64,000 bases of DNA from Desulfobacula toluolica Tol2 (GCF_000307105.1 NC_018645.1:655001-719000), one strand, 5' to 3'. Shown: positions 53,061-62,807, counted from the first letter of the stretch. The notes: generated by a model not told the origin, from the letters alone. Numbers and translations are program-made.

Positions 53061-54539
53061 TCAGAATAGGTCTGTGTTTTTTGGAGATAGGATTTTTATA
53101 TCTTCTTTTTTCAGGTAAGATATAGCGTTATGGCTTAAGGGTTTAACAGGAATAAACAATTTGTCCTGCTTTTTATCTGCATACAGGCCATTAAGGCTTT
53201 CAACTGATTCCCCTGTAAAAAAAGAAGGATTCTTCCATGTTGAATATCCAAGATGGGAAAACAGATTTCCAATCAGTTCGAGCATGGTCAATTTCGGTGT
53301 TATGGAAATGATTTTAAATTCTTTTTTTTCCAGGACCTCCAGGGCCGCACCATAGACCGTTCCAAAGTTGATCAAAAGATCGGAGGCGTCTTTTTTTACG
53401 ACTCTGCCGAAGGAAGCTTCAAGGTGAATATTATGGAGTGTAAACGGTATTTTTTCGTTTGGGATATACTCATGACCTGCTTGATCCATAAGGGTTTTAA
53501 TAATTGTTTGATATTCAGCGGCTATATTTTTGGGTTGAATTGTTTTACGATTATTTTTTAGTGTGTCAAGCGTATCAATTGTTTCCGATATTGATTTAAT
53601 TTTTAAATTTTTCCAATAGGTTTTTACACTTTTTAACAGCTCATCATTAGCATTTTTATCTGATATAATGAGTGTTTTAGACCCATTCTGGGTTTCAATA
53701 ATTGGGGTGGAAGCTAAATCAATAAACGGGTTGGAGTCGTTTTCACCGGGAAAATACAGTTTGCCTCGGTTTAAAAGGGTTCCATCAATGAGCGAACAAT
53801 ATCTTTTTAATTGTGTGAGTTCGCAGGCTTCCAGTTTAACATGTTTTGCCGGTTGCTTCTTTTTTACGGGTTCTTGTTGCATTGTTTTTTCGGATAACAA
53901 AGACCGGAACCAGGATTGTGATATTATTGAAGGATCAGGCAGAAAAATATCATCACCTTCATATACAATGTTGATATCTTTTATGCCGGGGTTTGCCAAT
54001 TGAAATGCTTTTAGCCCTTCTTCCGATATAATACCGCCTTTTTTCAAAAATTCTTTATCCACCAGATTTGAAATGATTTCCCCTTTTTTTATCGTATGTT
54101 CCATTAAAAATGGTGAAAGATCAGGGTATTTTGGTAAAGTTGAAAATTCAATGACCGGCACATCAATATTGCCGGGTGTACTCTGATCATAGTCGCCTTT
54201 TTTTACCTTTTTCAAAGGAATACGTATATGACTGCCCGGTTCAATCGCATCAATGTTGCTGATTTGTGGATTGATCTCTTTAAAGATAATAAGAAAAAAG
54301 GGGAAATCTTTTTCCGATATTTCCCCTTTTTGTCTGAAAATTTTATATAACCAATCGTTTTTTTTCACAATATAAGGTTCACACAAGACGTCTTCATTTT
54401 TATATTTAAAAATTGAATAACGTTTATAAGACGTCTTGATCCCCTTTGCTTCAGCAATAGATAAAAAGGGGATCGAGCCATAGGCATAGAAGGCTAAAAC
54501 AGTGAAAAAAAATATTTTAAAACAGATCCGTTTTTTCAT
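53061..54539 (-). CDS. LysM-domain envelope protein (492 aa)
   Basis: Signal peptide (1-30, ending SIAEA). Two LysM-like modules: YIVKKNDWLYKIFRQKG...EPGSHIRIP (~55-108) and EHTIKKGEIISNLVD...YEGDDIFLPDP (~148-203). The remainder is unrecognised. FimV/LysM-type proteins help position pilus secretins in peptidoglycan, and the location beside the PilF-like gene and pilQ agrees. Three bases after thrC, so possibly co-transcribed with serS and thrC. Confidence 0.82.
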   Translation of the reverse strand: MKKRICFKIFFFTVLAFYAYGSIPFLSIAEAKGIKTSYKRYSIFKYKNEDVLCEPYIVKKNDWLYKIFRQKGEISEKDFPFFLIIFKEINPQISNIDAIEPGSHIRIPLKKVKKGDYDQSTPGNIDVPVIEFSTLPKYPDLSPFLMEHTIKKGEIISNLVDKEFLKKGGIISEEGLKAFQLANPGIKDINIVYEGDDIFLPDPSIISQSWFRSLLSEKTMQQEPVKKKQPAKHVKLEACELTQLKRYCSLIDGTLLNRGKLYFPGENDSNPFIDLASTPIIETQNGSKTLIISDKNANDELLKSVKTYWKNLKIKSISETIDTLDTLKNNRKTIQPKNIAAEYQTIIKTLMDQAGHEYIPNEKIPFTLHNIHLEASFGRVVKKDASDLLINFGTVYGAALEVLEKKEFKIISITPKLTMLELIGNLFSHLGYSTWKNPSFFTGESVESLNGLYADKKQDKLFIPVKPLSHNAISYLKKEDIKILSPKNTDLF

Positions 54540-54542
54540 AAA

Positions 54543-56048
54543 TCATAAAGATACTTTTAGACTCAATCTTTCGGCAATTTTCTCTGAAATATCTTTTACA
54601 AAGTTTTGAAAATCTTTTTCTCCAAGTCGTTTTTTTTGCGATGGCACCATATTCGGATTATCAGGCAATATAAGAGACGGCAAATTGATTTTATCCGGGT
54701 CGGAATCAATGTGATAATCTTTGGGAATTTTTGAGTTAAAATAAAGGTCCTGAAATTCTGAAAATTTAATGGCATGTGCTGTTGCATCAAGGATGGCGGT
54801 ATCTTTTTTGTTGACAATTTTTTTGTCAAGTGCTTTCACAAGTCCTGCAAGGCACTCTCCACCCTGGGTGCAGGTAATATGTCCGTTCTTATTGGCCAGA
54901 AGCTGCCAATCCATGATGGATTGTTCTGTTACCTGAACAAAGAATACCTGTTGGCGACCGGCAAGTGAATTGTATTTTTTTGCAATGTGTACAACCCTTG
55001 GCATTGAAACCGGATTTCCAATCATGGCCGCCTGGGCCACGCTTGGTTTTGTATCCACGGGTACAAATTTTCTTTTGGTCTCATCAGGTTCAAGGTAGTA
55101 TTGAAAAACAGGATCTGCATGTTCTGACTGAACGCCTATAATTTTTGGCAGGCAGTCAATGATATTGGCTTCATAAAATTTGATAAACCCGTTCATTACC
55201 GCTGAAATATTGCCTGCATTCCCAATGGGAACCACCACCACTTTGTCTTTCATATCCCATTCAAAATCTTGGGCAATTTCATATGAATAAGATTCTTGAC
55301 CTAAAATGCGCCAGGCATTTTTTGAATTTAAAAGCACCACTGAATACTGGGTTGACAAATGTTCCACAATTTTCATGCAGTCGTCAAAAACACCTGGAAT
55401 TTCAAATACATGCGCGCCGCTTCCCAGTGGTTGTGACAATTGTTGAGACGTTACCTTTTTGTGTGGTAAAAGAACAGCGGATTTGATTAAAGGGTCCAGA
55501 TAGGAGGCATAGAGTGATGCTGCAGCAGATGTGTCACCCGTGGAGGCACATATGGCAATAACATCCGATACCAGTTTTTGGTCGATGAGATATTTGATGC
55601 TTGACACGGCACTGGCCATACCACGGTCTTTAAAAGATGCACTGGGGTTTTGTCCGTCGTTTTTATAAAAAAAGGATAGCCCGACTTTCTTTTGCAGGGT
55701 TTGATTGGCTTCAACAATGGGGGTGTGACCTTCGCCAAGGTAAACAATGGACTCCAGAGGGATGCAGGGTCCGATAAATTCATGATACCGGTAAATTCCC
55801 TTGAGTGCGGGGATTTTCAACATTTTTCTGAAATCAAATATTTTTTGCCATACAGCCCCTGGAATTTTTTGTAGGGAGGCGGCATTTCGATCCTGGATGA
55901 GCAGTACCTGATTACACTCAGGGCAAACATACAAAAGTTTTTCAATGGGATATTCGGCAGAACATCCAAGGCATTTGTAATACAGCCCTTCTCTTGTCTC
56001 TGGTATGATATGAGGTCGTATATCCTCAGGAAAGAAATCAAGCTTCAT
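54543..56048 (-). CDS. thrC: Threonine synthase
   Basis: PLP enzyme converting O-phosphohomoserine to threonine. PLP lysine is Lys140 in [12 protein letters not shown] zinc-ribbon-like N terminus with Cys26, Cys29, Cys42 and Cys45 precedes the fold II domain, as in some archaeal-type threonine synthases. [11 protein letters not shown] is the phosphate-binding loop. 501 residues. Its start overlaps serS by 11 bp. Confidence 0.93.
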   Translation of the reverse strand: MKLDFFPEDIRPHIIPETREGLYYKCLGCSAEYPIEKLLYVCPECNQVLLIQDRNAASLQKIPGAVWQKIFDFRKMLKIPALKGIYRYHEFIGPCIPLESIVYLGEGHTPIVEANQTLQKKVGLSFFYKNDGQNPSASFKDRGMASAVSSIKYLIDQKLVSDVIAICASTGDTSAAASLYASYLDPLIKSAVLLPHKKVTSQQLSQPLGSGAHVFEIPGVFDDCMKIVEHLSTQYSVVLLNSKNAWRILGQESYSYEIAQDFEWDMKDKVVVVPIGNAGNISAVMNGFIKFYEANIIDCLPKIIGVQSEHADPVFQYYLEPDETKRKFVPVDTKPSVAQAAMIGNPVSMPRVVHIAKKYNSLAGRQQVFFVQVTEQSIMDWQLLANKNGHITCTQGGECLAGLVKALDKKIVNKKDTAILDATAHAIKFSEFQDLYFNSKIPKDYHIDSDPDKINLPSLILPDNPNMVPSQKKRLGEKDFQNFVKDISEKIAERLSLKVSL

Positions 56049-57327
56049 GACGAATCACCTTTTGGCCTCCCATGTAAGGTATTAAAGCATCTGGAATCAA
56101 GACCGATCCATCTGCCTGCTGATAATTTTCTAATATGGCGGCAAATGTTCTTCCCACAGCCAGTCCTGAACCATTTAAAGTATGAACATATTCCGGTTTT
56201 TTATTGCCTTTTCTTCTAAAGCGTATGTTGGCACGCCTGGCCTGAAAATCCAGACAATTGCTGCAGGAGGAGATTTCCCTGTATTTGCCCTGGTCGTCCT
56301 GGCCAGGCATCCAGACTTCTATATCATAGGTTTTTGTGGCTGAAAACCCTAAATCACCAGTGCAAAGTGTAACGACTTGATAGGGCAGTTCAAGAAGCTG
56401 AAGGATCTTTTCGGCATTTGCCAGCAGAGATTGAAGTTCATCAAAAGAGGTTTCTGGCGTTGTTAATTTAACCATTTCCACTTTATTAAACTGGTGTTGT
56501 CGGATCAGTCCTTTTGTATCCCTGCCGTATGAACCAGCCTCTGACCTGAAACATGGTGTATACGCTGTAAATTTGCAGGGGAGCATTGACTCGTCAAGGA
56601 TTTCATTGGAATAAATATTGGTTATTGGAACTTCAGAGGTCGGAATCAGGTAGTAATCCAAGCCTTCGATTTTAAACAGGTCTTCTTCAAACTTGGGTAA
56701 TTGACCGGTTCCGGTCATGGTGGTTTTATTTACAATAAAGGGGGGAAGAGCCTCTGTGTAGCCGTGTTGGGATGTGTGGATGTCCAGCATGAAATTGATG
56801 AGGGCTCTTTCAAGTCTTGCCCCTTTTCCAATATAGAGCGGAAATCTTGCACCGGTCAGTTTGGCAGCCCTTGTAAAATCAAGAATTCCTAAATTTTCAC
56901 CAATTTCCCAATGGGGTTTTATTTTAAAATCAAATTGTTTTGGCTGCCCCTGGGTTTTTTCCAGCCGGTTTTGGGTATCATCTTTACCCATGGGAACATC
57001 CTCATGGGGGATGTTTGGTATGGAAATAAGAAACTCATTGATGAGTGCTTTTATGGTTGAAAGTTCTTTGTCCAGTTTTTTGATTGTTTCAGACACATCT
57101 CTCATTTCTTTAATAAGAGGCCCAGCGTCATGGCCGGATTTTTTTATTTTGGCGATCTCATCTGAAACCACGTTCCTTTTATGTCTTAACTTTTCTATTT
57201 CTAAAAGCAGGGCTTTTCTTTTGTCATCATTTTCCAAAAGAGATGCAAAGTTAAGTTTAGCATTTCTTTTTTTCATTCCATTTTTAACAATTTCCAGATT
57301 ATTTTTTACATATTTTAAATCCAGCAT
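56038..57327 (-). CDS. serS: Seryl-tRNA synthetase
   Basis: Class II synthetase, 429 aa. N-terminal helical arm (coiled coil ~30-100), then TSEVPITN, motif 2 [20 protein letters not shown] and motif 3 [16 protein letters not shown]. Complete. Co-transcribed with thrC, which overlaps its 3' end. Confidence 0.98.
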   Translation of the reverse strand: MLDLKYVKNNLEIVKNGMKKRNAKLNFASLLENDDKRKALLLEIEKLRHKRNVVSDEIAKIKKSGHDAGPLIKEMRDVSETIKKLDKELSTIKALINEFLISIPNIPHEDVPMGKDDTQNRLEKTQGQPKQFDFKIKPHWEIGENLGILDFTRAAKLTGARFPLYIGKGARLERALINFMLDIHTSQHGYTEALPPFIVNKTTMTGTGQLPKFEEDLFKIEGLDYYLIPTSEVPITNIYSNEILDESMLPCKFTAYTPCFRSEAGSYGRDTKGLIRQHQFNKVEMVKLTTPETSFDELQSLLANAEKILQLLELPYQVVTLCTGDLGFSATKTYDIEVWMPGQDDQGKYREISSCSNCLDFQARRANIRFRRKGNKKPEYVHTLNGSGLAVGRTFAAILENYQQADGSVLIPDALIPYMGGQKVIRHEA

Positions 57328-57437
57328 TTTTTATTATTTTACCTTTTTTAAATCCGCTAAGTTCTTATTTTAAAAGATTCTTTAACAATTGTAACCTGAT
57401 ATCACGAGGTGTGTAAACAGTCAATGGTTATTGCAGG

Positions 57438-57465
57438 TTGACAATTGCCAATCTGTGCATAATAT
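57438..57465 (+). promoter_or_regulatory. Candidate promoter for the formyl-THF cyclo-ligase gene
   Basis: TTGACA (57438-57443) and TAATAT (57460-57465) lie 16 bp apart, with the start about 35 bases before the ATG. The gap to serS is only 177 bp. Confidence 0.5.
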
Positions 57466-57504
57466 TTGCTAAAATTTTTTTTGTAATAATAAGGAAGCAA
57501 AGAG

Positions 57505-58092
57505 ATGGATGAAATAAAGAATGGGAAGAATAATAATTTAGCAGTGGTGGCTGAACGGCTTGCAAAGCTCACAAAAGAAGAACTTTCTGAAAAATATAAA
57601 ATTATTGAGGCTAAACTTTTTGAGTTTGCCAATTTCATGGAAGCCCACCTGGCGTTTTTATATACCCCGGTGAGTAATGAAATTCCCACTGAAAGAATTA
57701 TCAAAAAAGCGCTACAGATAGAAAAAGGACTTGTCTTGCCGGTCTTTACCGATTCAAAAAATGCAATCAATCTTTATAAAATAAGTGATTATGATAAAGA
57801 TCTTATCACAAGTGCCAATGATATCCTTGAACCAAATATTGAAAAATGCAAGAAGATATCATTGGAAGCTGTTGATATTGCCATTATCCCGGGGCTTGCG
57901 TTTGACGACAAAGGTGGCCGAATTGGGTTTGGTAATAATTTTTACAGCAAATTGATAACAAAACTGCCTGAAACCTGCAGGAAAGTATCCCTTGCCTATG
58001 AGGATCAGATTGTTGATCAGATCCAGATGGAATCCAGAAAGTATACCGTTGATATTATCATAACGGATAAACGGGTGATTTATAAAATATAA
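57505..58092 (+). CDS. 5-formyltetrahydrofolate cyclo-ligase family protein
   Basis: Converts 5-formyl-THF to 5,10-methenyl-THF with ATP in one-carbon metabolism. The C-terminal signature IIPGLAFDDKGGRIGFGNNFY (residues ~129-150, with the ATP/substrate loop) and the N-terminal FLYTPVSNEIPT agree. 195 residues is normal. Followed by a terminator that overlaps the 3' end of the convergent channel gene. Confidence 0.9.
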   Translation: MDEIKNGKNNNLAVVAERLAKLTKEELSEKYKIIEAKLFEFANFMEAHLAFLYTPVSNEIPTERIIKKALQIEKGLVLPVFTDSKNAINLYKISDYDKDLITSANDILEPNIEKCKKISLEAVDIAIIPGLAFDDKGGRIGFGNNFYSKLITKLPETCRKVSLAYEDQIVDQIQMESRKYTVDIIITDKRVIYKI

Positions 58093-58145
58093 TTGTTGTC
58101 AGCCGGAATAAAAAATAGCGATTAATGATAAAAGGACTGTTCCTG

Positions 58146-58179
58146 AAAAGAACCAGGGAAGAGTTCTTTTATTTTTTTT
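58146..58179 (+). terminator. Terminator after the cyclo-ligase gene
   Basis: AAAAGAAC and GTTCTTTT form a perfect eight-base stem followed by ATTTTTTTT. It overlaps the stop codon end of the leftward channel gene. Confidence 0.75.
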
Positions 58180-59176
58180 CCGGGTTAATTTCTTTAGCAA
58201 ATTTCCTTAAGTCAGGTGTTTTCCCCATGACAATGACCGTGTCCAGGGGTTCAATCAAGGTTTCAAAGTGGGGGTTAAACAACATTTCTCCAGAGGATTT
58301 TTTTATGGATATTATGATGAGATTGAAATCCTGCCTGATCCCGGAATCTTTTAATGCAACATTGGTATACCTGGAGCTTTTCGGGACAAAAAGCTCTTCA
58401 ATTTGAATGGCCTGGCTTCTTCTGGATAATGCAATATCAAGAAAGCTGCTGACACTTGGTCTTAATAGTTTTAATCCCATGGAAACAGCTCCTGTAACAT
58501 AGGGGGACTCAACCAGATTAGCCCCGGCAACCATGAGTTTTTTTCTTACCTTCGGACTGCTGGCCCGGGCCATAATATAAATATCAGGGTTTAGCTGTTT
58601 TGCCGTTAAGACAAGAAAGACATTTGCTGTGTCCGTTCCAAGTGCGGCAACTAAAAATGAGGCTTTTGCAATGCCCGCTTTTGCCAGGAGATCTTCGTCA
58701 GATGAATCCCCATGAAGGTAATGCATTTTATCTTTTTCCAATGACTCAATAAGGGTATCATCATTTTCTATTACTACAATATCCTTGGTCTCGTCTTTGA
58801 TCAGTTGACACAATACTCTCCCTATACGGCCGTATCCGCATACAATATAATGGTTTTTCAACTTACTGATTTTTCTGTCCAATCTTTTCCTCCCCAATAT
58901 TGATTGCATTTCCCCTTCAACAATGGATTGTATTATAACACCGGTAATGTAAAGAAAATAGCCGACACCTGCAATCATAAGGATGATGGTAAATATTTTT
59001 CCGGCGGGACTTGTTTCATGTACCTCCATAAAGCCGACTGTCGTAACGGTTATGGCAGTCATATAGGCGGCATCAAGGAAACTCCATTTTTCGATCACCA
59101 TATATCCGGTCACTCCCATAAAAAACATCACCCAGGAAATGATAATTGTTCGTATGATTTGCTGAAGTCGATTCAT
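58169..59176 (-). CDS. Two-TM potassium channel with TrkA-N (RCK) domain (335 aa)
   Basis: Two membrane helices (~8-26 and ~61-80) flank the pore loop TVTTVGFMEVHE (residues 43-54). The canonical filter TVGYG reads TVGFM here, so the second Gly is missing. RCK domain: CGYGRIGRVLCQLI nucleotide site near residue 114, with a TrkA-C-like end. MthK-type channels gate by Ca2+ or nucleotide; conductance of this variant filter is uncertain. Confidence 0.85.
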   Translation of the reverse strand: MNRLQQIIRTIIISWVMFFMGVTGYMVIEKWSFLDAAYMTAITVTTVGFMEVHETSPAGKIFTIILMIAGVGYFLYITGVIIQSIVEGEMQSILGRKRLDRKISKLKNHYIVCGYGRIGRVLCQLIKDETKDIVVIENDDTLIESLEKDKMHYLHGDSSDEDLLAKAGIAKASFLVAALGTDTANVFLVLTAKQLNPDIYIMARASSPKVRKKLMVAGANLVESPYVTGAVSMGLKLLRPSVSSFLDIALSRRSQAIQIEELFVPKSSRYTNVALKDSGIRQDFNLIIISIKKSSGEMLFNPHFETLIEPLDTVIVMGKTPDLRKFAKEINPEKK

Positions 59177-59240
59177 GATGTATAAATATAGATCTTAAGA
59201 ATAAAAATTAGATTACTGATTTGAGTTAGGACACTCAGTC

Positions 59241-59271
59241 GAAACAAGGCTTTTCTGATAAGCCCTGTTTC
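59241..59271. terminator. 12-bp hairpin in the gap before the Ig-like lipoprotein
   Basis: GAAACAAGGCTT and AAGCCCTGTTTC pair with one mismatch (or wobble) around a seven-base loop. The gap 59177-59428 contains no gene. T runs are short, so termination is plausible but not certain; it is downstream of the leftward lipoprotein gene. Confidence 0.5.
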
Positions 59272-59428
59272 TAAGGATTATGTGCTGGAAAATTTTCATC
59301 AAAAGCCTCAAACCGTTCCACCTTATGCCGGTAATCAAAATAAGATTGCATGATGCAAAAGGCTGATCTTTTTAAGGCATAAAAATCCATTGTAAAGAGC
59401 AGCCTTTTAAAATTTATGCAGTTTGAGT

Positions 59429-60781
59429 TTAGAGCGGACCCGTCGTGTCAGTTACAGGGCCGCTGGAATTTCCACCCACACTACTACCAGTTGGAGGCGT
59501 TACGGTTACTATTACCTCCAGAGAACCGTTGTCAGCTTCTTCTGTGCCTTGAGGAGTTATCAACAAGCCAACAGTATGTGCTTCTCCAAGCCCATTAGAA
59601 TCGGGTAAAACAAAGTCGGTATCTCCTGTTAATTCAGCGTTGTTAAATGTACCTGAAGTGGTTATTTTAACAGTAGTTCCACCAACCAGGGCATTGCCAT
59701 ACACATCGCCGAGGTAATAGATTAATGGATAACTCCCCCCGTTGATTCTATCAATATTGAAATTTTTGGTCAAATTAAGTGGCGCTTGGTTATCAGAAAA
59801 AAGGACGTTCAAACTATCCCATATAATGGTATTTGACTGATATTTTCCATCGGCTTGTGTAAACAAACCGCTTCCATCGCTGTCAATATATTTTTCTCCA
59901 CTGTCATACTGGCCGTTGTCATTGGCATCAATATAGGGTTCACTCATATCCACAGTCAAAGTATCTATGCCTTCATCATAAATATTGTTACCATTAATAT
60001 CATAAAATCCTTCATCTCCAGGAGTATACACTACCACTCTACATAAGCCGGGATTGCTTTTTGATGAGCCGTCCACCCCCCCCAGATAAGGAGTCGTTGG
60101 AGGAGAGGTCTGCAAAGTTGCTTCGGCAACTCCAAAAACAGTAGAAGCTTCAAACCCATCACTGGTTCCAATCGTTCCCCCCTCGGACATAAAACTTACC
60201 TTTGTTCCATCCGGCACAACATTACCGTATCTATCCCCCAAGTATGCTGTAATTTTGTTCTGAAGTCCAAATGTCCTGCCGCCCGCCATATTAAAAGATT
60301 CAATAGCTATGCCAAGCTGTTCTGCAGCCGGCAGACCGCTGACAATAGTAACTTTTGCTTCTGTTGAAAAATTAGTATCACCGTCATTATAAATCGCATT
60401 AATTCCCACTGTACCTGAAACAGTACCACTGATAAGGGAAACAGAAACCTTACCGTTCTGTGTTTTGGCTTCGGTTGCTGATAATTTTTCTCCCCCCCCC
60501 ATAGGTGTGGAAATTTTAAATTCAACCAGATTATCATCAGAGACGGGATTGCCTGAATCGTCATGAACTGAAAAGGTTATAATAGATATGTTTGAGATGC
60601 CGGAACCCGCTACACCGATCGTTTCAGGAGTAATACTGTCAATAAAAATAACAGCTGGTAATCCTGTGGCAATCTCATCTACTGCTACATCATCGTTACT
60701 GACCACATCTCCGTCATCGTTACAGCCTGTTATAATCAACAGTGCGAGTATTATCATGGTTAAATATTTTATTGATCTCAT
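59429..60781 (-). CDS. Ig-like (Big_1/invasin-type) surface lipoprotein with G-tracts (450 aa)
   Basis: Signal peptide with lipobox LLIITGCND puts it on a membrane surface. Several Ig-like beta domains of Big_1 type follow, each with a VHDDSGNPVSD-, YLGDRYGNVVPDGTKV- or YLGDVYGNALVGGT-type D-x-x-G-N strand, and a Ca-binding-like DANDNGQYDSGEKYIDSDGSG stretch. The coding strand holds runs of nine G (opposite 60492-60500) and eight G (opposite 60076-60083), unusual for this genome. Such runs can slip during replication and switch the frame. The reading frame is intact as given. Confidence 0.82.
   Translation of the reverse strand: MRSIKYLTMIILALLIITGCNDDGDVVSNDDVAVDEIATGLPAVIFIDSITPETIGVAGSGISNISIITFSVHDDSGNPVSDDNLVEFKISTPMGGGEKLSATEAKTQNGKVSVSLISGTVSGTVGINAIYNDGDTNFSTEAKVTIVSGLPAAEQLGIAIESFNMAGGRTFGLQNKITAYLGDRYGNVVPDGTKVSFMSEGGTIGTSDGFEASTVFGVAEATLQTSPPTTPYLGGVDGSSKSNPGLCRVVVYTPGDEGFYDINGNNIYDEGIDTLTVDMSEPYIDANDNGQYDSGEKYIDSDGSGLFTQADGKYQSNTIIWDSLNVLFSDNQAPLNLTKNFNIDRINGGSYPLIYYLGDVYGNALVGGTTVKITTSGTFNNAELTGDTDFVLPDSNGLGEAHTVGLLITPQGTEEADNGSLEVIVTVTPPTGSSVGGNSSGPVTDTTGPL
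60076..60083 (-). repeat. Homopolymer of eight G (coding strand)
   Basis: Second G tract of the same gene, in YLGGVDGSS. A further six-G run lies opposite 60177-60182. Confidence 0.9.
60492..60500 (-). repeat. Homopolymer of nine G (coding strand)
   Basis: Encodes Gly-Gly-Gly in the first third of the lipoprotein. A gain or loss of one base would shift the frame for the remaining ~350 residues. Confidence 0.9.
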
Positions 60782-60851
60782 TTTTACCCCTTATATAATG
60801 TTTTAGTAATCTATAGAATAGTATGGATATGTAGGATAGGCAGATGTTTTT

Positions 60852-60909
60852 GTCAAGAAGAGGATGAAAATTGTATTTTCTTGACTGAAGAATGGGTTGC
60901 TGGTATTAA
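60852..60909 (+). promoter_or_regulatory. pcm promoter with inverted repeat over the -35
   Basis: TTGACT (60881-60886), 17-bp spacer, TATTAA (60904-60909). The -10 ends only six bases before the pcm ATG, so the mRNA may have no leader; AAGGA within the -10 end could also act as a ribosome site if transcription starts elsewhere. Perfect arms GTCAAGAA (60852-60859) and TTCTTGAC (60878-60885) cover the -35. Confidence 0.5.
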
Positions 60910-60915
60910 GGATAC

Positions 60916-61572
60916 ATGAACGACGAACCTAAAAAATTTGTCCGCTGGCGTCGTGAAATGGTTGAAAAACAGATTATGTCACGGGGAATAACAGATCCAT
61001 TGGTTCTTGAGGCAATGAGAACAGTGCCAAGGCATTTGTTTGTCAGTGAAGCCCTTGTCGAAAGCGCATATGGGGATTTCCCGCTTCCCATTGGAGAGGG
61101 GCAGACAATTTCTCAACCCTATATTATTGCTGAGATGACTCAGAGTCTCAAGTTAAAAGGCCATGAAAGAGTTCTTGAGATCGGTACAGGATCAGGGTAT
61201 CAGGCTGCCATCCTGGCTAAGATCGTCTATAAGGTGTATACCATTGAAAGAAACAATACCTTGTTTTTGCAAACAAGAAAGCTTTTTGACAGGTTGAAAT
61301 ACTATAATATTGTTACCAGATATAGCGACGGAACCCAGGGTTGGAAACAGGAAAGTCCGTTTGATGCTATTATTGTTACTGCCGGGGGCCAGCAGATTCC
61401 TGCACCGCTGATTGAACAGCTTGCAATCGGGGGGCGTCTTATTATGCCGGTGGGCAGTAATTTTTTACAGGAACTGCTACATCTTGAAAAGACAGAAGAC
61501 GGAATAAAAACAACAAACCTTGGTGCTTGCAGATTTGTAAGATTGATTGGTCAGCATGGCTGGGATGAGTAG
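60916..61572 (+). CDS. pcm: Protein-L-isoaspartate O-methyltransferase
   Basis: Repairs isoaspartyl damage in aged proteins using AdoMet. Motif I VLEIGTGSGYQAAILA (~80-95), the substrate loop PIGEGQTISQPYI, and DAIIVTAGGQQIP. 218 residues, normal for bacteria. Followed 18 bp later by the DUF368 gene. Confidence 0.96.
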   Translation: MNDEPKKFVRWRREMVEKQIMSRGITDPLVLEAMRTVPRHLFVSEALVESAYGDFPLPIGEGQTISQPYIIAEMTQSLKLKGHERVLEIGTGSGYQAAILAKIVYKVYTIERNNTLFLQTRKLFDRLKYYNIVTRYSDGTQGWKQESPFDAIIVTAGGQQIPAPLIEQLAIGGRLIMPVGSNFLQELLHLEKTEDGIKTTNLGACRFVRLIGQHGWDE

Positions 61573-61590
61573 GGTCTTAAAAAAAAACTG

Positions 61591-62727
61591 ATGAAAAGTC
61601 AAATTGAGCTTCCTTCACTGGTCAAAGAGCTTTTTATCGGATTTTGCCTGGGAATGGCAAATATTATTCCCGGGGTTTCAGGCGGTACATTTCTTCTGAT
61701 TTTTAAAATTTATGAACGTGTCTTTTCCATTCTGAATAATATCAATAAAGCTAATACTCTCTATCTTTTCCACCTTATTCTAAAATTTTTTTTTAAAGCA
61801 GATAAACTGCAAACATTTAAAATTTTTATGGAATTTTTAGAAAAAAAGGATTTTATTTTTCTGTTTAAGTTGATGGCTGGTGCGGTGGCAGCTATTATTT
61901 CCCTTTCAAGCCTGATGAAATATTTGATTGTTCATCAGTTTTCCATTACCTATTCTTTATTTTTCGGGTTGATTCTGATTTCCATCATCATACCTGTAAA
62001 AATGTTGACGGATAAAAAGTTTTATCTGATTTTTTTTGTTTTGATGGGTACAATCTCGACCCTTTATGTAACCTATGCTGTTAACCCTTACGATAAAGTA
62101 AAGATGAAATCAGATGTTTACGCAGGCAAGTATTTGCAGACCCAGTCTTTACAGAATCGGGATTTAAAACAGGATTTTCAAAAAGAAAAACAAGAGAGTG
62201 CAGCCTTTTTTTTTACTGGGAAATATACGTTTGATGAGTATCTGTATGCAGGCATTTGCGGGGCGGTTGCGGTTTCAGCAATGGTTCTTCCCGGCATAAG
62301 CGGGTCTCTGGTGCTTATTTTGATGGGTGAGTATTTTGAAGTTGTTTCCGCCATCTCAGGGCTAAAGACATTTAACTTGGATAATGTTGCTTTTTTAGGG
62401 TGTTTTACAATGGGCATTATTCTGGGCGGGCTTTTATTTGTAAGGCTTGTCACTGCGGTTTTAAAAAGATATTATAATGCAGCAATGGCTTTTCTTATCG
62501 GGTTGATGGCAGGGTCTTTATTCGCGTTGTGGCCTTTTAAAAAAAGCATTGTCATGGCGCAGTACTATATCAAAGAGGATGGTGTGATCCGTATGGTTCA
62601 AGATGTAAAAGTCTATACAAATATAAATGAGCTTCCCTTCATTGGAATAGAATTTTATCTTTCAATAGCATCCTTTATTATCGGATGCAGTATTATGTTT
62701 TTGTTTGTTAAAAAAGAAGTGAATTAA
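61591..62727 (+). CDS. DUF368 (PopT-type) polyprenyl-phosphate transporter (378 aa)
   Basis: About nine hydrophobic segments. Two re-entrant signatures, MANIIPGVSGGTFLLIF near residue 21 and AMVLPGISGSLVLILMG near residue 230, are the duplicated P-G-[IV]-S-G motifs of DUF368. This family includes PopT, reported to recycle undecaprenyl phosphate across the membrane. An unusual insert of charged residues (~173-205, NRDLKQDFQKEKQE) separates the halves. Confidence 0.88.
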   Translation: MKSQIELPSLVKELFIGFCLGMANIIPGVSGGTFLLIFKIYERVFSILNNINKANTLYLFHLILKFFFKADKLQTFKIFMEFLEKKDFIFLFKLMAGAVAAIISLSSLMKYLIVHQFSITYSLFFGLILISIIIPVKMLTDKKFYLIFFVLMGTISTLYVTYAVNPYDKVKMKSDVYAGKYLQTQSLQNRDLKQDFQKEKQESAAFFFTGKYTFDEYLYAGICGAVAVSAMVLPGISGSLVLILMGEYFEVVSAISGLKTFNLDNVAFLGCFTMGIILGGLLFVRLVTAVLKRYYNAAMAFLIGLMAGSLFALWPFKKSIVMAQYYIKEDGVIRMVQDVKVYTNINELPFIGIEFYLSIASFIIGCSIMFLFVKKEVN

Positions 62728-62750
62728 TGAGTGTTTGGGTTTTGCAGGTT

Positions 62751-62807
62751 TTATATGAAAGTCTTCAAAAATCCAAACAGTGACTTTCATTTTTGTTGTG
62801 TAACCCC
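62751..62807 (-). repeat. Dispersed hairpin repeat, copy D
   Basis: Minus-strand order GTTACACAACAAAA, arm ATGAAAGTC, ACTGTTTGGATTTTT, arm GACTTTCAT, ATAA; plus-strand arms at 62755-62763 and 62782-62790, perfect over nine bases. Shares the TGTTTGGATTTTT loop with copy B. Lies between convergent genes. Confidence 0.78.

Noticed and set aside
57374-57504. Possible 6S RNA gene ahead of the formyl-THF cyclo-ligase, as in enterobacteria
   Set aside because: The gap is too short after the likely promoter, and no long 6S-type stem with a central bubble can be drawn.
59416-59608. Two rightward frames of about 60 codons opposite the 3' end of the lipoprotein gene
   Set aside because: They lie antisense to a well-supported gene and have no domain or ribosome site.
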